A program made the position numbers and the translations under genes. Below are positions 1-9,276 of a stretch of 64,000 nt of DNA, in pieces. Origin of the DNA: Affinundibacterium amnicola (GTDB lineage Bacteria; Pseudomonadota; Gammaproteobacteria; Burkholderiales; Burkholderiaceae_D); NCBI RefSeq assembly GCF_014284275.1, contig NZ_JACOFU010000002.1, positions 728,623-792,622 on the forward strand. The letters run 5' to 3'. A model generated the notes under the pieces. That model did not search any database, was not told where the DNA came from, and was given only the letters and a program-made list of their open reading frames with translations. Position 1 is the first letter of the stretch. Every line of letters begins with the position of its first letter.

Positions 1-2
1 GC

Positions 3-779
3 GGTCACGCTGGACTATTTGAAGCCGCGCACCGCGGCACCTTATTTCTAGATGAGATCGGCGAAATGCCGCTCAATTTACAAACACGATTATTGCGGGT
101 GTTAGAGGAAAGAGAAGTCGTACGCGTTGGCGGTGTGCGACCGATTCCTGTGGACATTCGTATTATCAGCGCCACCCATTGTGATCTGGAACAACGCATA
201 CGCGAAGGCCGATTTCGTGTCGATCTGTTTTATCGACTTGCGGTGTTGCGTCTACGCCTGCCTGCATTACGTGAGCGCCCTGAAGATTTACTTGCACTGG
301 CACAGTGGAGCCTCAAACAAGCTTGTGCTGCCATTGGCAGCCGTCCACATCCAAATTCGCAGGTCGAAGTCGCCCACTGCCACGATGTACTACAGCAGTA
401 CAGCTGGCCGGGCAACGTACGGGAACTACGCAATGTCATGGAACGCTTAGCCCTGCATCTTTCAGCTGCCCCCTTACAAGCCATTACGCCGAATTATTTA
501 TCCAAACTACTGCCAGAGTTACAAGCACCAATCTCAGCAACAATTACAGCAAGTGCCCAAGCAACTACGACAGCAACTACCACCGCAACAACGGGCAACA
601 ATCAAGTAGCAGCCACATCAGTGACAACGGCGCTTTCCAATGACGAGGATTGCCTAGATAATTTAATGAGAAAATTCAACAATAATCGGGAAGAAGTTGC
701 ACGACATCTAGGGATCAGCCGCACCACATTATGGCGACGATTAAGTAGCCAAAAAACTTTCGCCAAAAAGAAACAATAA
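3..779 (+). CDS. prpR: PrpR-like sigma-54-dependent transcriptional activator, C-terminal part (5' end outside window)
   Basis: The reading frame is open from base 3, so the gene begins upstream of the window. The visible part starts in the AAA+ domain at the GHAGLFEAA motif, followed by a Walker B-like TLFLDEIGEMP segment and the LFYRL / LPALRERPEDL sensor region. A linker of roughly 50 residues rich in Ala and Thr follows. The end is a Fis-type helix-turn-helix (EEVARHLGISRTTLWRRL) at about the last 35 residues. The stretch RVGGVRPIPVDIRIISATHC is very close to PrpR, the propionate-catabolism activator. Family knowledge: these proteins remodel sigma-54 RNA polymerase at prpBCD promoters, sensing 2-methylcitrate through an N-terminal domain that is not visible here. 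Another PrpR-like family member is possible. Confidence 0.8.
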   Translation, partial: GHAGLFEAAHRGTLFLDEIGEMPLNLQTRLLRVLEEREVVRVGGVRPIPVDIRIISATHCDLEQRIREGRFRVDLFYRLAVLRLRLPALRERPEDLLALAQWSLKQACAAIGSRPHPNSQVEVAHCHDVLQQYSWPGNVRELRNVMERLALHLSAAPLQAITPNYLSKLLPELQAPISATITASAQATTTATTTATTGNNQVAATSVTTALSNDEDCLDNLMRKFNNNREEVARHLGISRTTLWRRLSSQKTFAKKKQ

Positions 780-892
780 GTAACAAACACCACCGAAAAT
801 CTAAGGTATAACTAAGTCTATTTTTTTAAAAAAGAAGCGCTTGGGTTAAAATGCGACTATTCTGAACTACCCATTACTAACAGGACAAATCC

Positions 893-1270
893 ATGACAAG
901 TGCTACGACAATCAAAAAATTGTTAGTTGTTGATGACAGCAAAGTGTCCCGTATGATTATTCGTGCCAGAGTTTTAGCGGTACAGCCTGATTGGGAAATC
1001 ATCGAAGCAAGTACGGGTGCTGAAGGCATTGCGATGGTGAAAGAACATCAGCCAGATTTTTGTACGATGGATATCAACATGCCAGGCATGTTAGGCACAG
1101 AAGCAGCGGAAATTATTTTAGGAGACAACCCAACAATTCGGGTCGTTATTTTTTCTGCCAATATTCAAGAAAGCTTTCAAGATAGAGCCACTGCGATGGG
1201 CGCAATTTTCGTCGCGAAACCCATCACAGAAAAATCGATCGCAGAAGCATTGCATTACTTTTTAGGATAA
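893..1270 (+). CDS. single-domain CheY-like response regulator
   Basis: A 125-residue stand-alone receiver. The acidic pair is Asp14/Asp15, the phospho-acceptor is Asp60 (TMDINMPG), the switch serine is Ser88 (VIFSAN) and the conserved lysine is Lys109 (VAKP). No output domain follows. It is preceded by AGGAC about 8 bases before the ATG. Two bases after its stop comes a CheC-type phosphatase, which overlaps a GGDEF gene, so the three form one operon. Inference: the receiver is a phosphorylated messenger dephosphorylated by its neighbour. No partner kinase is adjacent. It could alternatively act on a flagellar or pilus motor like classical CheY. Confidence 0.9.
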   Translation: MTSATTIKKLLVVDDSKVSRMIIRARVLAVQPDWEIIEASTGAEGIAMVKEHQPDFCTMDINMPGMLGTEAAEIILGDNPTIRVVIFSANIQESFQDRATAMGAIFVAKPITEKSIAEALHYFLG

Positions 1271-1272
1271 TT

Positions 1273-1887
1273 GTGGATAGTCTAAGCGAACTCCATCTCG
1301 ACGCACTGGCTGAAGTATTTAATGTCGGCGCGGGTCGTGCTGCGGCCAGTTTGAGTGAAATTGTCGGCGACGAAGTCAAACTTTCTGTTCCCTCTGTGGA
1401 AATCAAAAAGAGTTCTGAAGTCGACGCCAGCATCATGGATTTAAGTAGTATGAAATTTGGCGTAGTTAGCCAACATTTCTCTGGTCCTTTTGACGCACAA
1501 GCACTACTGCTGTTTACCGAGAGTCACGCGCTGGAAATTGTGCGCGATATGATGGGCTCACAAATGAGCATAGAAGAGCTGGCTGAATTCGAACAAGAAG
1601 CCATGTGCGAGCTCGGTAATATTATTCTGAATGCTTGCTTGTCTGCGATGGCTGATATGCTACACATTTCCCTCAATAGTTCATTACCAGATTATCGCAT
1701 TGCATCCACCGAAGATATTTTCAAAAGTCTGCAAAGCTCAGCCGATCAACCCTATATTTTGGTTTTACATATTGACCTTTCAATCGAGAAACGTCATTCC
1801 GAAGGACATTTAATTTTCTTGCTAAGTTCGATGTCACTTCGTAGTTTAGTGCAGCAATTGGAGCTGTTTTTAGGAAATATTGAATGA
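1273..1887 (+). CDS. CheC/CheX-type CheY-P phosphatase
   Basis: A 204-residue protein starting at GTG, two bases after the receiver gene stops. It carries two copies of the CheC-family active-site pattern. The first is D-x3-E-x2-N-x22-P near residues 10-40 (DALAEVFN ... P). The second is E-x3-E-x2-N-x22-P around residues 98-130 (EAMCELGN ... P), with Glu replacing the usual Asp/Ser. Family knowledge: the Glu and Asn of this motif position water to hydrolyse the aspartyl phosphate of CheY. The protein overlaps the downstream diguanylate cyclase by 4 bases (ATGA). Inference: its substrate is the receiver encoded just upstream. Confidence 0.85.
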   Translation: MDSLSELHLDALAEVFNVGAGRAAASLSEIVGDEVKLSVPSVEIKKSSEVDASIMDLSSMKFGVVSQHFSGPFDAQALLLFTESHALEIVRDMMGSQMSIEELAEFEQEAMCELGNIILNACLSAMADMLHISLNSSLPDYRIASTEDIFKSLQSSADQPYILVLHIDLSIEKRHSEGHLIFLLSSMSLRSLVQQLELFLGNIE

Positions 1888-2873
1888 ATTTTGTAGAACA
1901 TTACCAAAGTAAGATTTTTGATAGCCTAAGTATTGGCTTAATCGTGGTCAATGCCAACGAAGAAATCTTATTGTGGAATACCTGGTTAGAAAAACACTCA
2001 GGCATCACCAGTGAAAATGCCCTTGGTCAAAAGATCGGTGATATTTTTCCAGTGGCGCCAAGTGCGGCATTTTTGTCGGCATTACGCAATTCAATGAGTT
2101 ATGGTTTACCTGCGGTATTATCAAACGCCTTGCATCGCTCGCCGCTGCCTTTGTTTTCGATAGACGAAAGTTTCAAGAATCAATTAGCGATCCACCAGTC
2201 CATCACCATCACACCATTAGTTAGTGAACAGGCTGGCCACACTTGTTTAATTCAGGTGACCGACTCCAGCACCTCGATTCGTCGCGAAAAAATGCTACGT
2301 TCGCATTCAGAAGTTTTGAAAAAAGATGCGACCACAGATAGTCTAACCGGACTTTATAATCGCCGTTTTTTCGACGAACATTATAAAATTTCTCTTGGCC
2401 AGGCAATACGTCAAAAACATCCTTTATCGGTTTTCATGGTCGATATTGATTACTTCAAACAGTACAATGATTACTATGGCCACCCTGCTGGTGACAAAGT
2501 ACTGGTACAAGTTGCGGCCGCTTTAAAATCACAACTATCGCGCTCTTCTGATATGTTGGCCAGATATGGCGGTGAGGAATTTGTGCTGATTTTGCCGAAT
2601 ATGAGCGATGAACACGGTATGGACTTTGCGAAAAAACTCATCGCTGCGGTGAATCAATTAGCGCTACCGCATTTGAAATCAAAATCAAACAAAATCATCA
2701 GTATTAGTATTGGATTTAGCACTTACGATCCCAACCAGCATCGCGAAGTTTCGACCTTAATTGATGCGGCAGATACCGCTTTATACAAAGCCAAACAACA
2801 AGGCCGTAATCAAGCCTGCTTTATGCCTCTCGATACCTTGCTGTCACATCGACTTCAAATTCATGCGGACTAG
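1884..2873 (+). CDS. PAS-GGDEF diguanylate cyclase
   Basis: 329 residues, cytosolic, no membrane segment. Residues about 10-130 form a PAS-like sensor (IGLIVVNANEEILLWN). Residues about 155-320 form a GGDEF domain with the active-site loop GGEEF at 229-233. A canonical inhibitory I-site RSSD lies at 220-223, exactly five residues before it, so product inhibition is predicted. Family knowledge: it makes cyclic di-GMP from two GTP. The start overlaps the CheC-like gene by 4 bases, implying translational coupling. The linkage suggests that the receiver/phosphatase pair sets its activity. A PilZ/YcgR effector lies at 50588-51322. Confidence 0.92.
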   Translation: MNFVEHYQSKIFDSLSIGLIVVNANEEILLWNTWLEKHSGITSENALGQKIGDIFPVAPSAAFLSALRNSMSYGLPAVLSNALHRSPLPLFSIDESFKNQLAIHQSITITPLVSEQAGHTCLIQVTDSSTSIRREKMLRSHSEVLKKDATTDSLTGLYNRRFFDEHYKISLGQAIRQKHPLSVFMVDIDYFKQYNDYYGHPAGDKVLVQVAAALKSQLSRSSDMLARYGGEEFVLILPNMSDEHGMDFAKKLIAAVNQLALPHLKSKSNKIISISIGFSTYDPNQHREVSTLIDAADTALYKAKQQGRNQACFMPLDTLLSHRLQIHAD

Positions 2874-2994
2874 GGCGTGTTGACCTGATATGAACGCTTA
2901 GATTGTGAACCGTGCAGTTTAAGTCATGAAGTGTCGCTGAACTAGGCAATAGTAAAACGCGCCGTCAGTGGTTCAATGCTATCTTCGTGCCATA

Positions 2995-3810
2995 CTAATG
3001 ATAGCCCCGCAGAACTGCCGTCAAGCGGCCATTCTTTTTACCCCGAAGAATCGCTTTATCGATTTTTGCAATGACGTCTAGGTAGAGTCCCTTCGCGCTC
3101 GCGAAATGGGTGGTGTCAAAAAACAAGGGCTGCTCAGTCACATCAAAATGACGCCCTTGCAACTCAGGATCATTCGACTCTTGTACAACAGTCCGATTAA
3201 TATAGGCTTCAACTTCTTTATGATGTTCATAGCCACGCACCGGCCACACCATCAAATCACTTCTTTTTGCCATCAATTTTTTAAACCGCGCAATGGTTGA
3301 TGCCGAATCTTCCTGCACCGTAAAAATATGGTCACGAGCCAAGTCAAACTCCAAACCATGACTAAATCCGCGGCCAGTGCTCACCACTTTTCCGCGTAGA
3401 TCTTCGACCGTTTTATACTTAGGTTTGGGTGAACCATAGGTAATACCCCAGATTTTTTCAACCACAACTGCTTGGGAAAAATGATAAAGCGCTAAGCGCT
3501 CTTTTGAACGTGAAAATCCATAGATGATCCCTTTACCATTTAAAGTTTCAACCTGTGCCCGCTTCCATGGCAAGATAACCGCCTCAAATTTCAATCCCGT
3601 TTCGTTCTCAAAATAGCGTAGAACTTCAAGTAATTTAGGATCTGAAGGCACTTGCTTACCCTGCGAATCCAGCGTTTCTTGAAGAAATAAACGAACACTC
3701 TGCTGCCCTGCCGCAAACACGGGCTGCGAGCACAAGCAAATCAACCAGAAAATCGATCTGCAAATCGAACTACAAATACGAGGAGTCCAACGTAAATTAC
3801 GCATAAACAA
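2995..3810 (-). CDS. stand-alone periplasmic solute-binding protein, family 3 (amino-acid type)
   Basis: 271 residues with an N-terminal signal peptide (hydrophobic run ending in SQPVFAA at about residue 34) and a bacterial extracellular solute-binding fold. It shows the usual RGKVVSTGRGFSHGLEFD segment, in which the second lobe begins. No ABC permease or ATPase gene is nearby. It resembles the protein at 11104-11904: both have a PW(K/R)R motif, a G-x-I-x-G-x-S/K segment and a HFS-x6-7-W motif in the same order. Inference: such orphan binding proteins may feed a sensor kinase or share a transporter encoded elsewhere. The ligand cannot be read from the sequence. Confidence 0.85.
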   Translation of the reverse strand: MFMRNLRWTPRICSSICRSIFWLICLCSQPVFAAGQQSVRLFLQETLDSQGKQVPSDPKLLEVLRYFENETGLKFEAVILPWKRAQVETLNGKGIIYGFSRSKERLALYHFSQAVVVEKIWGITYGSPKPKYKTVEDLRGKVVSTGRGFSHGLEFDLARDHIFTVQEDSASTIARFKKLMAKRSDLMVWPVRGYEHHKEVEAYINRTVVQESNDPELQGRHFDVTEQPLFFDTTHFASAKGLYLDVIAKIDKAILRGKKNGRLTAVLRGYH

Positions 3811-4042
3811 ACCAAGAGATTAAGCACAAGGCGCAGTATCGCAGCCAGACTGCATTTGAGCAAGAATACCTGAGTATTTTCGACTATTTTTTTATATAGT
3901 ATTTGCCAATGTTAATGAAGAAAAAATACCTCAAAATTCCGGTCTCAACAACACTTTCCTTGATGAGGAACATTTCTTCGTGGATACTGTCTATTGATAG
4001 CAAATTCACTTGCTCTTTCATTTCAACTCAGGAGTGCTCTGC

Positions 4043-7042
4043 ATGGAATCCCCCGAAATTCCTCGAGATGAAGAAGTCCGGCTACATGCACTCCGCGAAC
4101 TTGATATTCTCGATACCGCGCCCGAAGAGCGCTTCGACCGGCTGACCAGACTAGCGCAACAAGTCTTTGGGGTCGACATTGCCTTGGTTTCCTTAATTGA
4201 TGCCGACCGACAATGGTTCAAATCCAAACAAGGACTGGATGCATGCGAAACAGGTCGTAATATTTCGTTCTGTGGTCACGCCATTTTGGAGCGCGATATT
4301 TTCCACATTCCGAATGCCTTACTTGACCCACGTTTTTCTGACAACCCTTTAGTCACAGGGCCACCAAATATTCGTTTTTACGCTGGCGCCCCTTTACGTC
4401 CTGATGGTCAACATAGCATCGGTACACTGTGCATCATCGATAGCAAGCCACGCACCCTGAGCATTAAAGAGTTACGCATTTTGCGCGATTTGGCCGATAG
4501 CGTAGAAAAAGAAATTGCACAGCTTCATCAAAATCATCAGCATCAAGCGCTACTGTCGCTCACCAAAATATCGTCGCTGAGCGAGTCAGACTATGCACAG
4601 CTGTTACGTAGCGCAATGCGGATAGCCCAAGATTTTCTTGGTATGCCGCATGCCTTAATGAACCGCATTCGAGGCAAACAATGCGAGGTGTTAATTCAAT
4701 CTGGTGCGGGCTCGCAATGTGAAGGATCACTGCAAGACTTAGAGCAAACCTTGTGTTCAATCACAATGGAAAAGAACACGCTAACGCTATTACCTGACAT
4801 ACGCAAAACACCCTATGCGAACCTAGCAAACAATATCAATAACGCCGCATTCTCAATTCGATCTTATATTGGCATTCCAATTGAAATACGTGGGACTTTG
4901 TATGGCAGTCTCGTATTTTCCTCTCCTGAAGTACGTGTTCCAGATCATTTTAATAAAGCTGAGGTTGAATTCATTCAGCTATTTTCTGAATGGCTTAATA
5001 GCAAAGTGCACGAGTGGGAACTTGATCAATCACTCAAATTACAACAAAAACTCGCCAAAGCTATTTCTCATGCCCAAGAAAAGTTCATCCACGGGCAGGG
5101 AAAAAGTAAAGGCTTTCATGGATTGCTGCATGACATATTGGATTTAAGCGGCTGCGAATTTGGCTTCATTGGTGAAGTGCTAGAAGATAAAGCGGCCAAG
5201 CCATACTTAGCCACTTTCGCCATCGAATTTATATCCAATACGCCTAATCAGCCAACATCACAGACGATGAGTGCAAACAGCAATATCACGATTGAGGATT
5301 TAGATCCGACTTTCATCTCTTCTATTCACACAAACACCACGACTATTCTCAACGCTATCGGTGAAGAAAGTGAACATAAGTTGAGACTTCCTACCGGCCA
5401 GAAGATACAGAATTTTCTTGGTATTCCGATTCATTACAACGAGCAGTTGGTCGCAATGATTGGCTTAGCAAACCGGGCGTTTGGGTTTCAAGCACCGTTC
5501 ATCCAATTCTTAGATCCTATCTTGCTGACCATAGGTCAATTAGTACAAGCAACCAGAGTTCAAGCTCAGCACAAGGAAAGCGAACGACGTTTGGCAGACA
5601 TCATCAAAGGCACCAATATTGGTACCTGGGAGTGGAATGTTCAGACCGGAGAATCTTCTTTCAACCAACGCTGGGCTGAGATCATAGGCTATACCTTAGA
5701 GGAAATTTCACCGTCCGATATCAACACTTGGATCAATTTCGCTCATCCCGATGATTTAAAAAAATCAAATGCGCTACTGCAAAAGCATTTCGACGGCGAA
5801 TTGGACTATTACGAAACCATCAATCGTATGCGTCACAAAGATGGACATTGGGTATGGATTTTGGATCGTGGTTGTTTAGTCAGCCGAACCGCAGACGGCA
5901 AGCCGCTCATGATGTCTGGTAGTCACGCAGACATTTCAAAACAAAAAGAGGCTGAAGCGCAACTGGCCAATGCTTATGATTTATTAGAACAATCGAATAC
6001 TATCGCCCGTATTGGCACTTGGGAAATTGATGTACGAAATAGGCAGCTAACATGGAGCAAAGTGACCAAAGAAATTTATGAAGTACCGAATGACTTTGTT
6101 TGCCCGATTGAACAAGCGATCCATTTTTACCACGAAGGTAAAGATCAAGAAACCATTACTCAGCTCTTACAAAGAGCGATTCACGAAGGTCTGTCATTTG
6201 ATATCGAACTATCGATACTGACTTACACAAAAAAACAGCGCTGGGTTCGGATTGTTGGCATTAGCAAATTGAATGATCAAATTTGCGAGCGGGTTTACGG
6301 CACGATACAAGACATCAGTGAACGCAAACGTATAGAAAAAATGAAGGACGAATTCATTTCTACCGTTAGCCACGAATTACGCACACCACTCACATCTATT
6401 TCAGGTGCACTTGGTTTAATGGTCAATGGTGTCATGGGTGAACTACCAGAAAAACTGACTAGTATGTTACACATTGCCCATAAAAATAGTCAGCGTTTAA
6501 GTTTTCTGATCAATGACTTACTGGATATGGAAAAAATCCTGGCGGGGCAACTCAAGTTCAATATTGAACGACTACCACTCGCCCCCTTGTTGCAACTGGC
6601 TGTAGATAGCAATACGGGCGCCACGATAGAACGCATGATTTCAATGTCGATTGATAATCCGCTGCAGGATATCCACATTGCTGTCGATACACAACGCTTG
6701 CTACAAGTGCTGTCCAATGTCATTTCCAACGCGATTAAATACTCGCCCAATCACGGTCATATCCAACTCACAGTGCTGCTGCATCAAACACAAGTTAGGA
6801 TAGTCGTCAGCGATCAGGGGCCAGGTATTCCAGCGGAATTTCAGTCACGTATTTTTCAGAAATTTGCACAAGCAGATTCTTCTGATACCCGCCAACGAGG
6901 CGGCACAGGTCTGGGATTGGCGATCAGCAAAGAACTCATCGAAGCCATGCACGGCAGTTTAAGTTTTAGCTCAGTTTATGGGCAAGGTGCGAGCTTTTAT
7001 ATTGACTTGCCAATCATTCAAACACCACCAGCCACAACTTGA
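4043..7042 (+). CDS. multi-GAF, double-PAS sensor histidine kinase
   Basis: 999 residues from the ATG at 4043, chosen because AGGAG lies 8 bases upstream; an earlier in-frame start lacks a ribosome site. Order of domains: GAF about 15-160, a second GAF about 180-320, a third GAF-like region about 340-510, PAS about 515-640 (GTNIGTWEWNV), PAS about 650-760 (ARIGTWEIDV), HisKA with His777 in SHELRTP, then HATPase with N box (NVISNAIKYS), G1 (DQGPGIP) and G2 (GGTGLGLAIS). No transmembrane helix is seen, so it is probably cytosolic. No response-regulator partner is adjacent. The signal sensed is unknown. Confidence 0.93.
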   Translation: MESPEIPRDEEVRLHALRELDILDTAPEERFDRLTRLAQQVFGVDIALVSLIDADRQWFKSKQGLDACETGRNISFCGHAILERDIFHIPNALLDPRFSDNPLVTGPPNIRFYAGAPLRPDGQHSIGTLCIIDSKPRTLSIKELRILRDLADSVEKEIAQLHQNHQHQALLSLTKISSLSESDYAQLLRSAMRIAQDFLGMPHALMNRIRGKQCEVLIQSGAGSQCEGSLQDLEQTLCSITMEKNTLTLLPDIRKTPYANLANNINNAAFSIRSYIGIPIEIRGTLYGSLVFSSPEVRVPDHFNKAEVEFIQLFSEWLNSKVHEWELDQSLKLQQKLAKAISHAQEKFIHGQGKSKGFHGLLHDILDLSGCEFGFIGEVLEDKAAKPYLATFAIEFISNTPNQPTSQTMSANSNITIEDLDPTFISSIHTNTTTILNAIGEESEHKLRLPTGQKIQNFLGIPIHYNEQLVAMIGLANRAFGFQAPFIQFLDPILLTIGQLVQATRVQAQHKESERRLADIIKGTNIGTWEWNVQTGESSFNQRWAEIIGYTLEEISPSDINTWINFAHPDDLKKSNALLQKHFDGELDYYETINRMRHKDGHWVWILDRGCLVSRTADGKPLMMSGSHADISKQKEAEAQLANAYDLLEQSNTIARIGTWEIDVRNRQLTWSKVTKEIYEVPNDFVCPIEQAIHFYHEGKDQETITQLLQRAIHEGLSFDIELSILTYTKKQRWVRIVGISKLNDQICERVYGTIQDISERKRIEKMKDEFISTVSHELRTPLTSISGALGLMVNGVMGELPEKLTSMLHIAHKNSQRLSFLINDLLDMEKILAGQLKFNIERLPLAPLLQLAVDSNTGATIERMISMSIDNPLQDIHIAVDTQRLLQVLSNVISNAIKYSPNHGHIQLTVLLHQTQVRIVVSDQGPGIPAEFQSRIFQKFAQADSSDTRQRGGTGLGLAISKELIEAMHGSLSFSSVYGQGASFYIDLPIIQTPPATT

Positions 7043-7158
7043 CTTTGACTACATTACTTTTTAATCTAAACCATGTGCTCGACACGCATTACTTTACTTC
7101 TTAACGCCTTAGCTGACCTTACCCAACCCTGCCTCACAAACAATAAAGAGACTACAAC

Positions 7159-8463
7159 ATGAATAAACTGAAATCGATCGCACTCGCCATTGCCTGCTGC
7201 GGAATTGCGAGTCCGGCACTGGCTGCTACCACCGTGGTGAACTGTGGCAAATTACTTGATGTTAAAAATGGCGTGTGGCGTGACAAGGTCAGTATCACCA
7301 TTGAGAATAATAGTATCGTTTCGATTTCTGCGATGAAGACAGATCCTTCGCATATTGATCTGAGTGGGTACGCTTGCTTACCAGGTTTGATCGATATGCA
7401 TGTGCATTTATCGCATGATCCCAAGCCGCAAGTTGAACAATTGCGTGATCGCTTAACTGCCGACACCGCTGATTACGCTTATGCATCCATCAAATTGGCA
7501 GAACGCACGCTGATGTCAGGTTTCACCACCGTGCGTGACTTAGGTGCGGGGGGCGGTCTCAATATCTCCATGAAACGCGCGATCGAATCCGGCAGTATTA
7601 TTGGCCCACGACTGTTCACAGCAGGAAAATCCATCGCAACAACAGGCGGACATGCCGATCCAAGCAATGGCTTGTCGCAGGCGATGCGCACCGCAGTTGG
7701 CAAACCTGGCCCTGAGCAAGGCGTGATTAATGGCATAGAAAGTGCCAGAGAAGCCGTACGCAGTCGTTATCAAGAAGGTGCAGATCTGATTAAAATTACC
7801 GCAACAGCGGGGGTATTAAGCCAAGCCAGTAGCGGTGAAAATACTCAATTCACCGATGAGGAATTAATCGCGATTATCAAAACCGCCAAAGATTATGGCT
7901 TCCGCGTTGCCGCTCATGCGCATGGCAATGAAGGTATCAAACGGGCGCTACGTGCGGGTATCGATTCGATTGAACACGGCACCTATATGGATGATGAGGC
8001 GATTGCCTTATTCAAGAAAAATGGTGCGTGGTATGTGCCCACCATCTCTGCTGGAAAATTCGTCGCCGAAAAAGCCAAGATTCCGAATTATTTTTCACCT
8101 GTAGTACAACCTAAAGCGGCTGCAATTGGTCCGCTAATTCAATCGACTTTCGCACGTGCCTACAAAGCCGGCGTCAAGATCGCATTTGGCACCGATGCTG
8201 GGGTATTTCCTAACGGAGAAAATGCCAAAGAGTTTCGCTACATGGTCGAAGCCGGGATGCCGGAGCTAGCAGCCATACGCAGCGCTACTTTGAGTGCAGC
8301 GGAATTACTCAATCAAAGCAAACGTTTAGGTTCTATCGAAGCGAATTTCGCCGCAGATATCATTGCAGTGAAAGGTGATCCCTTAAAAGATATCAGTACA
8401 TTAGAAAAAGTAGATTTCGTGATGAAAGATGGTGTTGTATATAAAAAACCATCGCTCAAATAA
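7159..8463 (+). CDS. secreted amidohydrolase-family metallohydrolase (Xaa-Pro dipeptidase / imidazolonepropionase type)
   Basis: 434 residues. A signal peptide (MNKLKSIALAIACC ... ALA) of about 22 residues predicts periplasmic export. The amidohydrolase metal motif HVH is in LIDMHVHLS. A carboxylated-lysine candidate is in ADLIKITATAG. Later metal ligands are in VAAHAHG and SIEHGT, and the catalytic Asp is in FGTDAGV. This is a complete active site for a binuclear zinc hydrolase. Family knowledge: secreted members cleave Xaa-Pro dipeptides, other dipeptides or cyclic amides. The exact substrate is not inferable. A long hairpin follows the stop at 8487-8547. Confidence 0.88.
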   Translation: MNKLKSIALAIACCGIASPALAATTVVNCGKLLDVKNGVWRDKVSITIENNSIVSISAMKTDPSHIDLSGYACLPGLIDMHVHLSHDPKPQVEQLRDRLTADTADYAYASIKLAERTLMSGFTTVRDLGAGGGLNISMKRAIESGSIIGPRLFTAGKSIATTGGHADPSNGLSQAMRTAVGKPGPEQGVINGIESAREAVRSRYQEGADLIKITATAGVLSQASSGENTQFTDEELIAIIKTAKDYGFRVAAHAHGNEGIKRALRAGIDSIEHGTYMDDEAIALFKKNGAWYVPTISAGKFVAEKAKIPNYFSPVVQPKAAAIGPLIQSTFARAYKAGVKIAFGTDAGVFPNGENAKEFRYMVEAGMPELAAIRSATLSAAELLNQSKRLGSIEANFAADIIAVKGDPLKDISTLEKVDFVMKDGVVYKKPSLK

Positions 8464-8486
8464 ATCGTTAATTCAGATGTAAAAAT

Positions 8487-8547
8487 GCAAAGATAAGCTG
8501 GCAGTCTGTTAAGATCAAATGGATTTCCCAGACCAACTTATCTTTGC
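8487..8547. repeat. long imperfect hairpin between the amidohydrolase and DUF6445 genes
   Basis: The arm at 8487-8508 begins GCAAAGATAAGCTGG, and the arm at 8529-8547 is the complement of GCAAAGATAAGTTGGTCTG. The pairing has about 18 matched positions, one G-U pair and a small bulge; the loop is about 20 bases. There is no U-tract, so it is not a standard terminator. It may block 3' exonuclease or be a decayed palindromic element. Confidence 0.5.
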
Positions 8548-8568
8548 AACTTCTGTTGATACGATTTC

Positions 8569-9276
8569 ATGCGACCACTTCCTATTCCCACAACTCCGTT
8601 GCCAGCAATTCCTGCAATCGCTCCCAAATTAGCTTATGAACCACTAGAACATGGCAAGAATTACTGGATCGTTGATGAGGTACTCAGCAATGCAACAGAA
8701 ATTGCCGAACGATGTTTTAGTCGTGACAAGTGGGAGTATGGTGCCCCTTATCAACCCGAGAGCTGGCCTGGTATGCGCTTCCACGGTGCACTAGAGGCTG
8801 CTGAGCTCGAACAAATTGAATCGCTGGTCAAACAACTCATTGGTAAAGATAGACTCTGGATGGAGCAGCCTCCTGGCGGTCTGCGTCTCGACTGCAATGT
8901 TGCCCAATTGGTCGGAGAGAAAGAAAGCACGCCGCATCCACATACCGATAGCCGTCGCTTATGTCGCTATGCCTGCGTCATTTATCTGAGTCCCAATCCC
9001 CCACCCGATACTGGCACTAGTTTTTGCCGCTTGCGCTACCCGAACGGAGCAATTGGTGGGAATATCGTCCTCGAACCACATAATAATCTGGTCGATGCTT
9101 TGCAAGTGCGGGCGCTACCAATTCAAGCCTGGTATGAAGATATGCGGGTGCAAAATGTGTTCAATCGTATGATTTTATACAAAGCAAATCTAGTTCACTG
9201 TGCCAGCGGCTACTTTGGCAAGGAGTTACGGGATAAACGTCTGACCACGGTATTTTTTTGGATGACAGATGACTAG
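8569..9276 (+). CDS. DUF6445 family protein, 2OG-Fe(II) oxygenase-like fold
   Basis: 235 residues, cytosolic. The segment THPHTDS-type (STPHPHTDSRR, about residues 122-132) gives an H-x-D iron-ligand pair. A distal His is in LVHCASG near residue 214, followed by an Arg-containing strand (KRLTTVFFW) that fits 2-oxoglutarate binding. The spacing of ligands matches the cupin-type oxygenase core. Family knowledge: DUF6445 proteins are related to prolyl-hydroxylase-like or SapC-associated oxygenases found near TonB and halogenase genes, but their substrates are mostly unknown. No such neighbours are seen here. Product class fairly sure, function unknown. Confidence 0.7.
   Translation: MRPLPIPTTPLPAIPAIAPKLAYEPLEHGKNYWIVDEVLSNATEIAERCFSRDKWEYGAPYQPESWPGMRFHGALEAAELEQIESLVKQLIGKDRLWMEQPPGGLRLDCNVAQLVGEKESTPHPHTDSRRLCRYACVIYLSPNPPPDTGTSFCRLRYPNGAIGGNIVLEPHNNLVDALQVRALPIQAWYEDMRVQNVFNRMILYKANLVHCASGYFGKELRDKRLTTVFFWMTDD

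Noticed and set aside
2876-2994. Possible decayed mobile-element remnant between the diguanylate cyclase and binding-protein genes (starts gggcgtgttgac, ends aaaacgcgcc)
   Set aside because: The two ends match only over about 8 bases; too weak to call without copies elsewhere.
3903-4145. 80-codon frame overlapping the start of the GAF/PAS kinase
   Set aside because: Different frame, no family resemblance, and the kinase has a better ribosome site at its own ATG.
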